Assembly: GCA_032115775.1 (NCBI GenBank) | Contig: JAUMBL010000158.1 | Coordinates: forward strand, 1-33,905 | DNA length: 33,905 nt | DNA from: M3007 sp032115775 | GTDB taxonomy: Bacteria; Bacteroidota; Bacteroidia; Chitinophagales; Saprospiraceae | Reading direction: 5' to 3' | Part shown: positions 15,758 to 23,494 of the stretch, piece after piece | How positions within the stretch are numbered: position 1 is the first letter of the stretch | How the letters are laid out: each line of letters starts with the position of its first letter | Made by a program: the position numbers and the translations under genes | The notes under the pieces: model-generated | The model's database searches: none | Seen by the model: the letters and a program-made list of their open reading frames with translations, nothing else | What the model was told of the DNA's origin: nothing

Positions 15758-15765
15758 TATCTTTG
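15758..15765 (+). promoter_or_regulatory. -7 promoter box for tRNA-Arg (TATCTTTG)
   Basis: An exact TAnnTTTG match 22 bases before the tRNA, with a TTG at 15734-15736 separated by 21 bases. This is the best-formed Bacteroidota-type promoter in the window. Confidence 0.7.
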
Positions 15766-15787
15766 CAGCCCGAAATCAAACAGGTTT

Positions 15788-15860
15788 GGCTCCGTAGCTT
15801 AATGGATAGAGCATCTGACTACGGATCAGAAGGTTAGAGGTTCGAGTCCTCTCGGAGTCA
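15788..15860 (+). tRNA. tRNA-Arg (anticodon ACG)
   Basis: A 73-base cloverleaf. The acceptor stem GGCTCCG pairs with CGGAGTC (one G-T pair), the D-arm is TAGCTTAATGGATAGAGCA, the anticodon stem TCTGA/TCAGA closes the loop CTACGGA with anticodon ACG, and the T-arm contains GTTCGAGTC. The discriminator is A. CCA is not encoded (CCC follows). ACG reads CGN arginine codons, usually after deamination of A34 to inosine. Confidence 0.97.
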
Positions 15861-15880
15861 CCCAGACAAATTCTAAAGAG

Positions 15881-15929
15881 TGTGTGAGCCGGATGGCATT
15901 TTTGCGGCCACTCACACATTCGTTTTTTT
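15881..15929 (+). terminator. terminator or attenuator between tRNA-Arg and rpmB
   Basis: An 8-bp stem TGTGTGAG (15881-15888) with CTCACACA (15911-15918) is followed by a run of seven T (15923-15929). It can end the tRNA transcript. Because rpmB follows 25 bases later without an exact promoter box, it may also act as a partial terminator or a leader structure controlling the L28-L33 genes. Confidence 0.65.
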
Positions 15930-15953
15930 AAAAAAATTAACAAATCATACGTC

Positions 15954-16217
15954 ATGTCGAAAGTTTGTGATTTGACGGGTAAGAAACCGCTTACCGGCAA
16001 TTACGTTTCGCACTCCAACCGCAAAACGAAGCGACGTTTTTACCCCAATCTTCAAAAGAAGAAATTCTATATTCCTGAAACCCAGGAATGGGTAACGCTC
16101 AAGGTAAGCGCATCGGCTATTCGCACGATCAATAAACTGGGCATTTACACCTATATCAAAAAATTGGAAAAGAAAGGCGACGTTGCGTTTTATTCTGAAA
16201 ACGAGTTTCACGTCTAA
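15954..16217 (+). CDS. rpmB: 50S ribosomal protein L28
   Basis: An 87-residue bL28. It begins MSKVCDLTGKKPLTGNYVSHS, with the usual N-terminal CDLTGK motif followed by the basic NRKTKRRFYPNLQKK segment and the SASAIRTINKLGI helix. A single Cys in the N-terminal motif suggests the zinc-free form. It is the first protein gene of the L28-L33-DUF4295 cluster, with short gaps (45 and 73 bases), so joint transcription is likely. Confidence 0.97.
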   Translation: MSKVCDLTGKKPLTGNYVSHSNRKTKRRFYPNLQKKKFYIPETQEWVTLKVSASAIRTINKLGIYTYIKKLEKKGDVAFYSENEFHV

Positions 16218-16262
16218 TTTCTGTCCAGATCCATTTAGCAATCTGTTTAAGTAAAGCATATC

Positions 16263-16451
16263 ATGGCAAAGAAATCTAAAGGTAACCGCCTCCAGATTAT
16301 CCTCGAATGCACCGAGCATAAGAACAGCGGCCTGCCCGGTACTTCCCGCTATATCACGCAGAAGAACCGCAAAAACACCCCCGATCGCATGGAGTTGAAA
16401 AAATACAACCCGATTATGCGAAAATACACGATGCATCGAGAAATTAAATAA
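16263..16451 (+). CDS. rpmG: 50S ribosomal protein L33
   Basis: A 62-residue bL33. The core RLQIILECTEHKNSG then SRYITQKNRKNTPDRMELKKYNP is diagnostic. Only one Cys is present, so this is the zinc-independent (C-) form rather than the CxxC ... CxxC form. It lies between L28 and DUF4295, the gene order common in Bacteroidota. Confidence 0.97.
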   Translation: MAKKSKGNRLQIILECTEHKNSGLPGTSRYITQKNRKNTPDRMELKKYNPIMRKYTMHREIK

Positions 16452-16524
16452 GCGCACTTGCGCCCTATTTATTTATCCTGCATCTTTGCACTATTCTGTT
16501 AACTTCTTTATCTATTAGATAGCC

Positions 16525-16704
16525 ATGGCCAAGAAAATTTCTAAAAACGCTAAGGTTGCTCAGCGCGCCGCCAGCGCGGGCTCCGGCAAAGACCACGTGA
16601 AGGTGGTAAAGGCCGTAAAAGACCCCGTGACCGGCAAGTACACGTACAAGCAAATGATCGTTCACAAAGATAAAGTGAAAGACTTTTTCGTGGACGTGAA
16701 ATAA
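16525..16704 (+). CDS. DUF4295 small basic protein, probable ribosomal protein of Bacteroidota
   Basis: A 59-residue, lysine-rich protein beginning MAKKISKNAKVAQRAAS and ending KDKVKDFFVDVK. It matches the DUF4295 family, which is found next to rpmG in Bacteroidota. From memory, a novel subunit named bL38 was described in the Flavobacterium johnsoniae ribosome structure and I believe it corresponds to this family; I cannot check that here. The conserved place after L28 and L33, the size and the charge all fit a ribosomal role. A strong terminator follows 22 bases after the stop. Confidence 0.88.
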   Translation: MAKKISKNAKVAQRAASAGSGKDHVKVVKAVKDPVTGKYTYKQMIVHKDKVKDFFVDVK

Positions 16705-16726
16705 GCGCCTTGCTTCGCTCAGACAC

Positions 16727-16768
16727 AAACGAGGCTGTCGGAACTTCCGGCAGCCTCGTTTCTTTTTT
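16727..16768 (+). terminator. intrinsic terminator after the L28-L33-DUF4295 cluster
   Basis: The stem pairs AAACGAGGCTGTCGG with CCGGCAGCCTCGTTT (one G-T pair) and is followed by C and six T (16763-16768). It ends the ribosomal cluster. The convergent gene on the other strand stops at 16839. Confidence 0.92.
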
Positions 16769-16838
16769 GCACCGATTGTATTGCACAATTCCAGATTTTT
16801 CTTTCTGCGTTCTTAAAATTCGGTGATTTTTAATGCGG

Positions 16839-18800
16839 TCACTCAAAAAAACCAACCGCATCACGGTATAAAAGGCCGCTCCGAACCGCCCCGCCGACTC
16901 GAATCCGATACATCAAAATACCGGTTGAAGGGCCCGAAAACTGCGCGGCGTCCACCGTCAGATGGTGCGCGCCGGGCGGCAGAAAGGTCGCCTGCCGATA
17001 TACTAAACGGCCGATCGCATCGTGCATTTCGATTTCAACGAGCCCGGCTTCGGCAATCTCAATAGGAAAGGTGGTCTCCCGAGAAAACGGGTTGGGCTGG
17101 GGCGGGAAAATCTGATCGCCACTCGACATCCAGGAGGCATTCGGAGCCGCAAGCACCAGCGCGCGCGCCACACCTTCCGCAGTATAGGCCTCAGGACGTA
17201 AGTTTGAACCGGCCGCAAGCGATACGCCTTCGGCGTACCGGCCAGCCGCCCGCGCGCGCAATTGCAGGGTGCAAAGGGTGTCGCCCGGCCGGTAATCGCG
17301 CGGAAGCGGGTCGTACCACAGCGCGCGGAGGGTATTCTTCCGCGCGTCCCAGGCATAATGATCCGCCGGAATTCCTGCCAATTCCTCAAAATCCCATACA
17401 TCGGGATCCAGCGACACGCTCAGCTGCCAGCCGGACAATCGGGCGGCAGCCGCAACCTGAATCGGGATCGAAACCCGCTCGCCCGCCGCCGCCCGGCCCG
17501 CCGGCAAGATCAGGACGACCGGCTCGGCCGATCGGTCTTCCGGCGTCGGCACGCCGGCAGCCGACAAGTTTACATCGCCGCTTTTCACGCCGACAAAGTG
17601 CAGTCCGGGCGAAGAAATATCCCCCAACAAGTTGTTGTAGCGTATCTGATAGGTATCCCGCACCACATCCCACTGCAGCAGCGGTGCGGGGTCGGTCAGC
17701 GGCCGGATGATCCGCCAGGAGGGCACGGCGACGAACGTGTCCGTGATGCCCAGCAGCAACTTCCGGCCCTCGACGATATCGAAGGTCGTGACCGTTTTGG
17801 AATTATTGATGTCCGCAGCCAGCACCTGGTAAAAACTCGAGAAGGACTCAATACCCAGAATATGCTTGCTGATGAGCAGCAGGTCGAAGGTCGTGAATCC
17901 GACCAAGGGGCCGTCATTCCGAAAAGCGCGCACCGTCGCCGTGTAATTATTGCCAAAAGGAATACCGCCGAGCGGCACGCTGAAACAGGAATCCGTTACG
18001 CTTTCCTGGGTCGTCCAGCTCATCGGATTGGATGCGCCGTCCTCTGCCAGCGACGCCCGAACCTGGTAGTTGCTGAGCCGTTGGTTACCGGCGGAACGGA
18101 CACAGCCCTGAAACTGGATATCCGCGTCTGTATTGCAGGAACACTCCTGGTTGGCATCTTGTACCAGCACGTAACTATTGCAGGAATTTTGCAGTCCCCC
18201 GCCGTCGCGCACCCGGATTTGGATGAATCGGATACCGACATCGCAGCTGTCGAACGAGAGCGATTGCGCAGTCGGGAAAGCGCTGCTGGTATCACTGGCA
18301 AGCCGCATGCCGACTTCAATTTGAGTTTTCGGCGTGCAATTGTCGTTTAGGTTTAAAATAAACTGATTGGCGGAAAAGCCGGCCGTACAAAAAGGGGCAT
18401 CCAGGTTCTGGGTGAGCCCGTTGATGCAGAGCAAATTGGGCGGATTGCAGTCGCGAATCGTGAAGAGGTATTCGCAGGTTGACTGGTTGGCGCAGTTGTC
18501 GGTGGCGCGCCAGATCACCCGGTGCGTACCGAGCGCAAACGGGGCGTTGATGGTATCCTCCGTACTCGTGATGTCCGTCAGGTTGTTATTATCCAGATCA
18601 ATCCGGTAAGAATAATTGATTTGCGGATTGCTGCAACTGGTAGTCGCTTTTTCTACCAAAAAAACGTTGCCCTGGGTACAACTGCCGGCGTTTAAACAAA
18701 AAAGCCGGTCGGTACAGGGGGTGTTCCAAACGATGCCCTGCGCGACTATTTGGCCGGAGAAAATAAGCCAGGCGGCAAGAAAAAATAAGATCCTTGTCAT
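16839..18800 (-). CDS. large secreted T9SS protein with HYR-like and dockerin-like regions
   Basis: A 653-residue secreted protein. The chosen ATG at 18800 gives a clean signal peptide (MTRILFFLAAWLIFSGQIVAQ); the frame is open 37 codons further but without a signal. Cys-rich repeats (about 25-225) include GTHRVIWRATDNCANQSTC, typical of HYR/Ig-like adhesive modules in Saprospiraceae. Residues about 303-352 resemble a dockerin pair (DLLLISKHILGIESF, then AADINNSKTVTTFDIVEGRKLLLGI). Residues about 440-550 resemble a cohesin-like beta domain (GWQLSVSLDPDVWDFEEL). The end (about 566-653) is a T9SS type A sorting domain (PQPNPFSRETTFPIEI, VEIEMHDAIGRLVYRQ). Likely an exported surface or matrix protein; function unknown. 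Monocistronic. Confidence 0.82.
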   Translation of the reverse strand: MTRILFFLAAWLIFSGQIVAQGIVWNTPCTDRLFCLNAGSCTQGNVFLVEKATTSCSNPQINYSYRIDLDNNNLTDITSTEDTINAPFALGTHRVIWRATDNCANQSTCEYLFTIRDCNPPNLLCINGLTQNLDAPFCTAGFSANQFILNLNDNCTPKTQIEVGMRLASDTSSAFPTAQSLSFDSCDVGIRFIQIRVRDGGGLQNSCNSYVLVQDANQECSCNTDADIQFQGCVRSAGNQRLSNYQVRASLAEDGASNPMSWTTQESVTDSCFSVPLGGIPFGNNYTATVRAFRNDGPLVGFTTFDLLLISKHILGIESFSSFYQVLAADINNSKTVTTFDIVEGRKLLLGITDTFVAVPSWRIIRPLTDPAPLLQWDVVRDTYQIRYNNLLGDISSPGLHFVGVKSGDVNLSAAGVPTPEDRSAEPVVLILPAGRAAAGERVSIPIQVAAAARLSGWQLSVSLDPDVWDFEELAGIPADHYAWDARKNTLRALWYDPLPRDYRPGDTLCTLQLRARAAGRYAEGVSLAAGSNLRPEAYTAEGVARALVLAAPNASWMSSGDQIFPPQPNPFSRETTFPIEIAEAGLVEIEMHDAIGRLVYRQATFLPPGAHHLTVDAAQFSGPSTGILMYRIRVGGAVRSGLLYRDAVGFFE

Positions 18801-18935
18801 GGCTGAAGAATTTTTGCATTTGGCGGGCGGGCTGACCGTGGAAGAAACGCCCGACGCCGCCGAGTCATTGGTTGTGTCTGTTCCGCAATGAACTATCAGA
18901 AATCGTACCAAAAAATTGGTATCCTGCGCGAAAAA

Positions 18936-19090
18936 GGGGGAGGAGGAAGTATTTCGCCGCCTCCGGCGGCGAAATACAATGATGTTTAAGCGCCTGTTTT
19001 TTGATTTTTCTAAAAAAAATCAAAAAACAAGCGCCTAAACAAAATATTTTTTTGTTTGCCGGGTCGTTCATGGATTTATTGCACAACCCC
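18936..19090. repeat. repeat family B, copy 3
   Basis: This copy holds the invariant 27-nt hairpin (18950-18976) and a 57-nt hairpin (18984-19040) whose arms begin GTTTAAGCGC and end GCGCCTAAAC. Relative to copy 2 the arms differ but pairing is kept. Both outer ends are diverged (left GGAGGAGGAAGT, right TTTATTGCACAACCCC). It lies between the T9SS gene and metS, and accounts for most of the 318-base gap 18801-19118. A small inverted repeat TACCAA-AAAA-TTGGTA at 18906-18921 lies just outside it. Confidence 0.72.
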
Positions 19091-19118
19091 ATATTGATTT
19101 AACTCAGCGGGACCACGT

Positions 19119-19262
19119 TTATCCCCCGCGCGGGTAGTTGGCCTCCTCTTCGTCCACGTGATCGGGCGGTGCGGTACGCAGTACGCGCATGAAAAAATAA
19201 AGCGTGACGGCGATCACGATCCCGTCGGACAGCAACATCATGATAAGAGCAGAATTATTCAT
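19119..19262 (-). CDS. MetS-like small subunit of the NSS transporter
   Basis: A 47-residue frame on the minus strand, starting 67 bases after the stop of the NSS transporter gene. The peptide has an N-terminal SALIMMLLSDGIVIA segment, continues as one membrane span to about residue 25, then a basic RVLRT and an acidic DHVDEEE tail. This matches the MetS family of NSS-transporter small subunits (known from MetPS of Corynebacterium, a methionine/alanine importer), which are always encoded directly downstream of the large subunit. Its length, topology, motif and position all fit. It is too short for most gene finders. Confidence 0.85.
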   Translation of the reverse strand: MNNSALIMMLLSDGIVIAVTLYFFMRVLRTAPPDHVDEEEANYPRGG

Positions 19263-19329
19263 AGCGCGTTGGTTGGTTGATAGTATGAAGCGATCGGGCT
19301 CTTAGAGACCCGAAAATTCCGAATATACT

Positions 19330-20928
19330 TTATACGGTCGGCGTGATCCGGCCAAATCGTTCGCGTTTCACCTGGGCTTTATACACCAGGAAGGCGATAC
19401 CGGCAAAAAGCAGCACGAGCAAGGCGCGGGAACCGTTTACGTACAGAAGTTGGGTTTGCAAAGCCTCCAGTTGGGTGGGATCGGTTGTAGCGGCGATTTG
19501 CGCGTGCAGGGTCTTGTTGGCAATTTTATCCAAAATGCCACCTTCGCTCAACAAACTGCCCAGGAAGACCGCGATCAGAATAAGCGGCGTGACATATTTA
19601 ATGATAAATTTAAACATACCGGGCACTTTCATATCGGCGCCGCGCGTAATCTCATACCAGCCTTTGTCCATCCCGAATACCCAGGCAAACAAAATGATTT
19701 CCAACATGGCAAAGACCACCAGCGACACGGTACCCGCCCAATAATCGTATTCATCAAACACCCCCTGATTGAAAAAGAAAACACAGGGCGCGCCCAGCAC
19801 GAGAATGCTCGCGCCGAATGTCCAAGCCGATTTTTGGCGCGACCAGCCGAACTCATCGCGCAGGAAACCCATGACCGGGGTGCCCATGGCCAACGAAGAG
19901 GTGATGCCGGCGAAAAACAACAAGCCGAACCAGGCTACGCCGGCCAGCACGGACAGGATGGGGCCCCATTGCTGGAACAGAAAAGGCATGGTGCGGAAAC
20001 CAAGCCCCAGGCCGCCGGTTTGCGTCAATTCGATCACCCGCTCAACGCCCAGATAGCCGACTGAAATCGGGATCAGGATGGATGCGCCCAGCACCACCTC
20101 CACAAATTCGTTCATCCAGCCTGCGCTCATGGCGTTCAGCGCCACATCGTCGCGCTGGCGCAAGTAAGAAGCATAACATTGAATGCTGCCCATCCCCACC
20201 GAAAGGGTGAAAAATATCTGTCCGGCCGCTGCCAGCCAGACTTTAAAATCCCAAATAGAAGAAAAATTCGGCGTCCATAGGAAATTCAGTCCGGCGATGC
20301 CATCGTTAATGGCGCCCTCCGAACCGGCCTGCAGCGTCACGCCTTTGATGGCGAGGAAGATGCCGAAAAAAATCAGCAAGGGCATCCCAACCTTAGAGAC
20401 GATCTCCACGCCGCCGGAAAGCCCACGCGATAAAATCCAGGTATTAATTACCAGGCAAAACAGCCAGAAAAAAATCGGCGTCCCGGTCTCCAGGCTGACA
20501 TACTGTCCGAACATCGCGCTCACGGCGTCGGCAGACTGTCCGGAAAAAGCGCCGGAAACCGAATTCCAAACGTATGCCAGCGTCCAACTCTCTAAATAGC
20601 AGTAATAAGCTGCCACCGCCAAATTGGTGAAGATGCCGAATACGCCCACGTATTTCCACAAACGCCCTTTCCCACCCAGACTATTCAGGATAAACGGCGT
20701 GGAGTGATCGCCGTATTTCCCGCCGAAACGCCCCATGCTCCACTCCACAAACAACAGCGGAATTCCCATGAGCAGAAAACAGACCAAGTACGGAATGATG
20801 AAAGAGCCGCCGCCGTTTTGGATCGCTTGAACCGGGAACCGCAAAAAATTTCCCAATCCGACGGCATTACCGGCCATGGCCAGTACCAAACCGACGCGAG
20901 ACCCCCAGGATTCTTTGTGTGCAGACAT
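19330..20928 (-). CDS. sodium-dependent NSS-family transporter (MetP-like large subunit)
   Basis: A 532-residue neurotransmitter:sodium symporter family protein. The first span carries the sodium/substrate site GNAVGLGNFLRFP (about 16-28), followed by GGGSFIIPYLVCFLLMGIP and further spans to about twelve in total, with the last near residues 507-523. Bacterial NSS members import amino acids with Na+. The small MetS-like gene downstream points to a MetP-type two-component transporter, for which methionine and alanine are the known substrates; the actual substrate here is not proven. Expression likely covers both genes. Upstream lies 194 bases without a clear promoter box, then a family A repeat. 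Confidence 0.93.
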   Translation of the reverse strand: MSAHKESWGSRVGLVLAMAGNAVGLGNFLRFPVQAIQNGGGSFIIPYLVCFLLMGIPLLFVEWSMGRFGGKYGDHSTPFILNSLGGKGRLWKYVGVFGIFTNLAVAAYYCYLESWTLAYVWNSVSGAFSGQSADAVSAMFGQYVSLETGTPIFFWLFCLVINTWILSRGLSGGVEIVSKVGMPLLIFFGIFLAIKGVTLQAGSEGAINDGIAGLNFLWTPNFSSIWDFKVWLAAAGQIFFTLSVGMGSIQCYASYLRQRDDVALNAMSAGWMNEFVEVVLGASILIPISVGYLGVERVIELTQTGGLGLGFRTMPFLFQQWGPILSVLAGVAWFGLLFFAGITSSLAMGTPVMGFLRDEFGWSRQKSAWTFGASILVLGAPCVFFFNQGVFDEYDYWAGTVSLVVFAMLEIILFAWVFGMDKGWYEITRGADMKVPGMFKFIIKYVTPLILIAVFLGSLLSEGGILDKIANKTLHAQIAATTDPTQLEALQTQLLYVNGSRALLVLLFAGIAFLVYKAQVKRERFGRITPTV

Positions 20929-21122
20929 GTGCGCGTTTTTTTATACTCTGAATGTTTTGAAATATGCATCCCGGCAAAAAAGTATTTGCTTTTGACCCAA
21001 TTAGGCAATTCTCAACGGATGCTTCCTGCGGCAAAGAAAACAATCTTTTGAACAACCGCCAAGAATGCCGCTAAAAAACGGTCGCACAGTTCGCCATTCC
21101 CCCTTAGCAGCTACAAAACTAT
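20929..21122. other. intergenic region upstream of the NSS gene
   Basis: About 190 bases between the NSS start and the family A element. I see no coding frame of note and no exact TAnnTTTG box on the minus strand; TACTTTTTTG (about 20987-20996, minus) is a poor match. Its last eight bases, 21115-21122, form the left direct repeat AAAACTAT of the inserted element. Confidence 0.5.
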
Positions 21123-21284
21123 GTAACTACTTAGCCGGTCGCGTCAGAGACAAAAAAGGATCCATTTTTTGCCAGACGAAGCGATTTTTTGCAGGCCGTA
21201 GCAGCGCTACGGTCAAAAAAAATTGCGAAGTATGGCGGAAAATGGGACTTTTTTGGCCAGACAGCGAGCCGGCTAAGTAGTTAC
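21123..21284. mobile_element. repeat family A, copy 1 (162-bp non-autonomous element)
   Basis: The 162-bp element starts with GTAACTACTTAGCCGG and ends with its reverse complement CCGGCTAAGTAGTTAC. It is flanked by the 8-bp direct repeat AAAACTAT at 21115-21122 and 21285-21292. The whole element is a long imperfect palindrome with a perfect CCGTAGC-AGC-GCTACGG core. It contains no gene. It lies 66 bases upstream of the GT-C/TPR gene and directly upstream of that gene's -7 box. Confidence 0.92.
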
Positions 21285-21296
21285 AAAACTATTTAA

Positions 21297-21304
21297 TATT
21301 TTTG
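21297..21304 (+). promoter_or_regulatory. -7 promoter box for the GT-C/TPR gene (TATTTTTG)
   Basis: An exact TAnnTTTG match 46 bases before the ATG at 21351. The upstream -33 region falls inside the right arm of the family A element, so insertion has replaced whatever stood there. No TTG is seen at the usual distance. Confidence 0.5.
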
Positions 21305-21350
21305 CCCTCAAAATACGCACACCGAATTATTCGGCCAATCACGATACAAT

Positions 21351-23384
21351 ATGGCGAAGAAACCTACCCCCAACCGAGGCCCTGCGCCCGCCCGCCCCAA
21401 ACAGCTCGTAAAAACAACTGTGTCCGCTAAATCCCAAACGGCAACGCACAGCCCGGCGGGGCAATGGGAACCCACGGGCTGGCTCCGGCCGGCGCTGATC
21501 GTACTGGCAATCACGGCGATTGTGTACCTGCCCTCCCTGTCCAATCAACTCGTCAACTGGGACGACCCGGCCAATATCCTGGAAAATCCCAACCTGATCA
21601 ATATTGATGCGCAAAGCATAAAAAATATCTTTGATCTGGATAAAGGGAACGTGATCGGCAACTACAACCCGCTGCCGATTCTGACCTTCGCGATCGAGAA
21701 AAAGATCACCGGGGAATTCAACACGACCCTGATCCACAGCACCAATCTGGTGCTGCACCTGCTCACCGTGCTGTTCGCCATGCGCCTGTTGCTGCACCTC
21801 GGCGTGGGAATTTGGGGCGCGTTTATCGGCGGGCTTTTGTTTGGTATCCACCCGATGCGCGTGGAGTCGGTTGCCTGGGCCACCGAGCGCAAAGACGTGC
21901 TCTTCGCCGTGTTTTTCTTCGCCGCGCTGATGTATTACGTCCGATGGATAAAAACAGACGACAGCGGCAAACGACTTCGGCTGTACCTGCTCATGGTCGT
22001 GCTGGCAATCCTGTCTCTGTTTTCCAAAGTACAAGCAGTGACGCTGCCGCTCTCTATGTTGGCGATTGATTACCTCGTGCGCCGCCCCCTCAATTTTAAA
22101 TTAATCTGGGAAAAAATTCCCTTCTGGATCTTATCGCTCGTTTTCGGTTTGATTAACTTATACACGCTGAAACAGCAGGGATCCACCAATGACGAAGTCA
22201 CCAATTTCAATTTTCTGGATCGCCTGTGTATTGGCGCGTACTCTTTCTGCGTCTATGTATATAAGGTAATTTTCCCCTACCCAATGTCGCCGCTGTATCC
22301 CTACCCCAAACCGCTTCCGATTTGGGTATATCTGTCGCCGATCGCGTTTTTTGCTATTTTGGGACTGGTAATTTGGCTGATCGTAAAGGACCGCCGTTGG
22401 TGGGTATTCGGCGTGGCGTTTTTCTTCTTCAACGTGGTGTTTCTTTTGCAGATACTCGGCGCCGGACAGGGCTTCTTGGCGGATCGCTTTACGTATGTGC
22501 CGTATTTCGGCTTTTTTGCAATATTCGCCTGGCTGTACGACCGGTACGCGCAAACGCCGATACGTAGCGGCCTGAATATTGCCGCCGGAGTTGCCCTGGT
22601 ACTGTCTGCCGGAATTAGTTTCCGACAAATCGGGATCTGGGAAAACGGCGGCACGCTCTGGACGCATGTCATGAAATATGAAAAACTGACCAACTCGCTG
22701 CCGTATTGGAACCGCGGACAGTTTTACCGCCAACAGGGAAATTACGACGCCTCGCTGAAAGACTACAGCCAGGCAATTGCGATTGAGCCCAAAAATTCGG
22801 AATTGTACAACAGCCGGGGGAAGACGTACTTTGACATGGCCATGTCGGGCAAGTATCCCGCCCAAGCGCAGGAATTTGCCATGAAGGCCATTGCGGATTA
22901 CACCACCGGCCTGAGCCAACCCAAAATCAAGAATAAAACAAGATCGGAACTCCTGATCAACCGCGGCGCAGCCAATGCCTCGCAAAATCGGTACGGCCCT
23001 GCTATGAACGACCTGAACGAGGGGCTCAGCTTGGATCCAAACAACAAAAACGGGTATTTCAACCGCTCGCTCGTCTATTTCATGACGCAGCAATACCCCA
23101 AAGCGGTAGAGGACTATTCCACTTACCTGAAATACGACCCCTACAACGCCAACGTCTGGTACGAGCGCGGTATGCTCCGCCGAAGCCTGAATAACAGCAA
23201 AGAGGCGGTAGAAGATCTCAGCCGGGCAATCCAACTGAATCCGAATCTGAGCTTAGCGTACAGGGAGCGCGCACGCGCACATGCGCAACTGGGCAATAAA
23301 GCGGCTGCGCAACAAGACTATCAGCGCGCTGCGCAATACAACTTGCAAATGGAACAAATGGATATCACTCTGATGAACCGGTAA
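21351..23384 (+). CDS. GT-C-fold membrane protein with TPR domain (TMTC-like)
   Basis: A 677-residue protein. A basic, proline-rich cytoplasmic N-terminus (1-42) precedes a first span (about 46-63), followed by the acidic loop NWDDPANILENPNL with Asp71/Asp72, the typical position of the catalytic acid pair in GT-C glycosyltransferases. HPMRVESVAWATERKDVL (167-184) is the signature of TMTC/O-mannosyltransferase-like proteins. About ten spans run to residue about 430, and the remainder (about 455-665) is tetratricopeptide repeats (NYDASLKDYSQAIAIEPKN, RYGPAMNDLNEGLSLDPNN, QYPKAVEDYSTYLKYDPYN and others). It may transfer sugars from a lipid carrier to exported proteins; activity and substrate are unproven. 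Confidence 0.82.
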   Translation: MAKKPTPNRGPAPARPKQLVKTTVSAKSQTATHSPAGQWEPTGWLRPALIVLAITAIVYLPSLSNQLVNWDDPANILENPNLINIDAQSIKNIFDLDKGNVIGNYNPLPILTFAIEKKITGEFNTTLIHSTNLVLHLLTVLFAMRLLLHLGVGIWGAFIGGLLFGIHPMRVESVAWATERKDVLFAVFFFAALMYYVRWIKTDDSGKRLRLYLLMVVLAILSLFSKVQAVTLPLSMLAIDYLVRRPLNFKLIWEKIPFWILSLVFGLINLYTLKQQGSTNDEVTNFNFLDRLCIGAYSFCVYVYKVIFPYPMSPLYPYPKPLPIWVYLSPIAFFAILGLVIWLIVKDRRWWVFGVAFFFFNVVFLLQILGAGQGFLADRFTYVPYFGFFAIFAWLYDRYAQTPIRSGLNIAAGVALVLSAGISFRQIGIWENGGTLWTHVMKYEKLTNSLPYWNRGQFYRQQGNYDASLKDYSQAIAIEPKNSELYNSRGKTYFDMAMSGKYPAQAQEFAMKAIADYTTGLSQPKIKNKTRSELLINRGAANASQNRYGPAMNDLNEGLSLDPNNKNGYFNRSLVYFMTQQYPKAVEDYSTYLKYDPYNANVWYERGMLRRSLNNSKEAVEDLSRAIQLNPNLSLAYRERARAHAQLGNKAAAQQDYQRAAQYNLQMEQMDITLMNR

Positions 23385-23493
23385 AAATAATGAGGGTGTA
23401 TCACAAGTATTTCGCCGCCTCCGGCGGCGAAATAAAATAATGTTTTGTTGCTTAACGGGACTTTCACGGACTTATGATACACCCTCATTATTT
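23385..23493. repeat. repeat family B, copy 1 (both termini intact)
   Basis: The element starts directly after the stop of the GT-C/TPR gene and ends two bases before the stop of the convergent tonB. Termini are 24-base inverted repeats with one mismatch (23385-23408 and 23470-23493; core GAGGGTGTATCA). The invariant 27-nt hairpin is at 23408-23434. The second hairpin present in the other two copies is missing. The outermost AAATAAT/ATTATTT flanks are themselves inverted, so the insertion may have gone into a palindrome or terminator. Confidence 0.82.
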
Positions 23494-23494
23494 C

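Noticed and set aside
17262..18350. Plus-strand 362-codon frame opposite the T9SS/dockerin-like gene
   Set aside because: Antisense shadow; product is Arg/His-rich without domain pattern.
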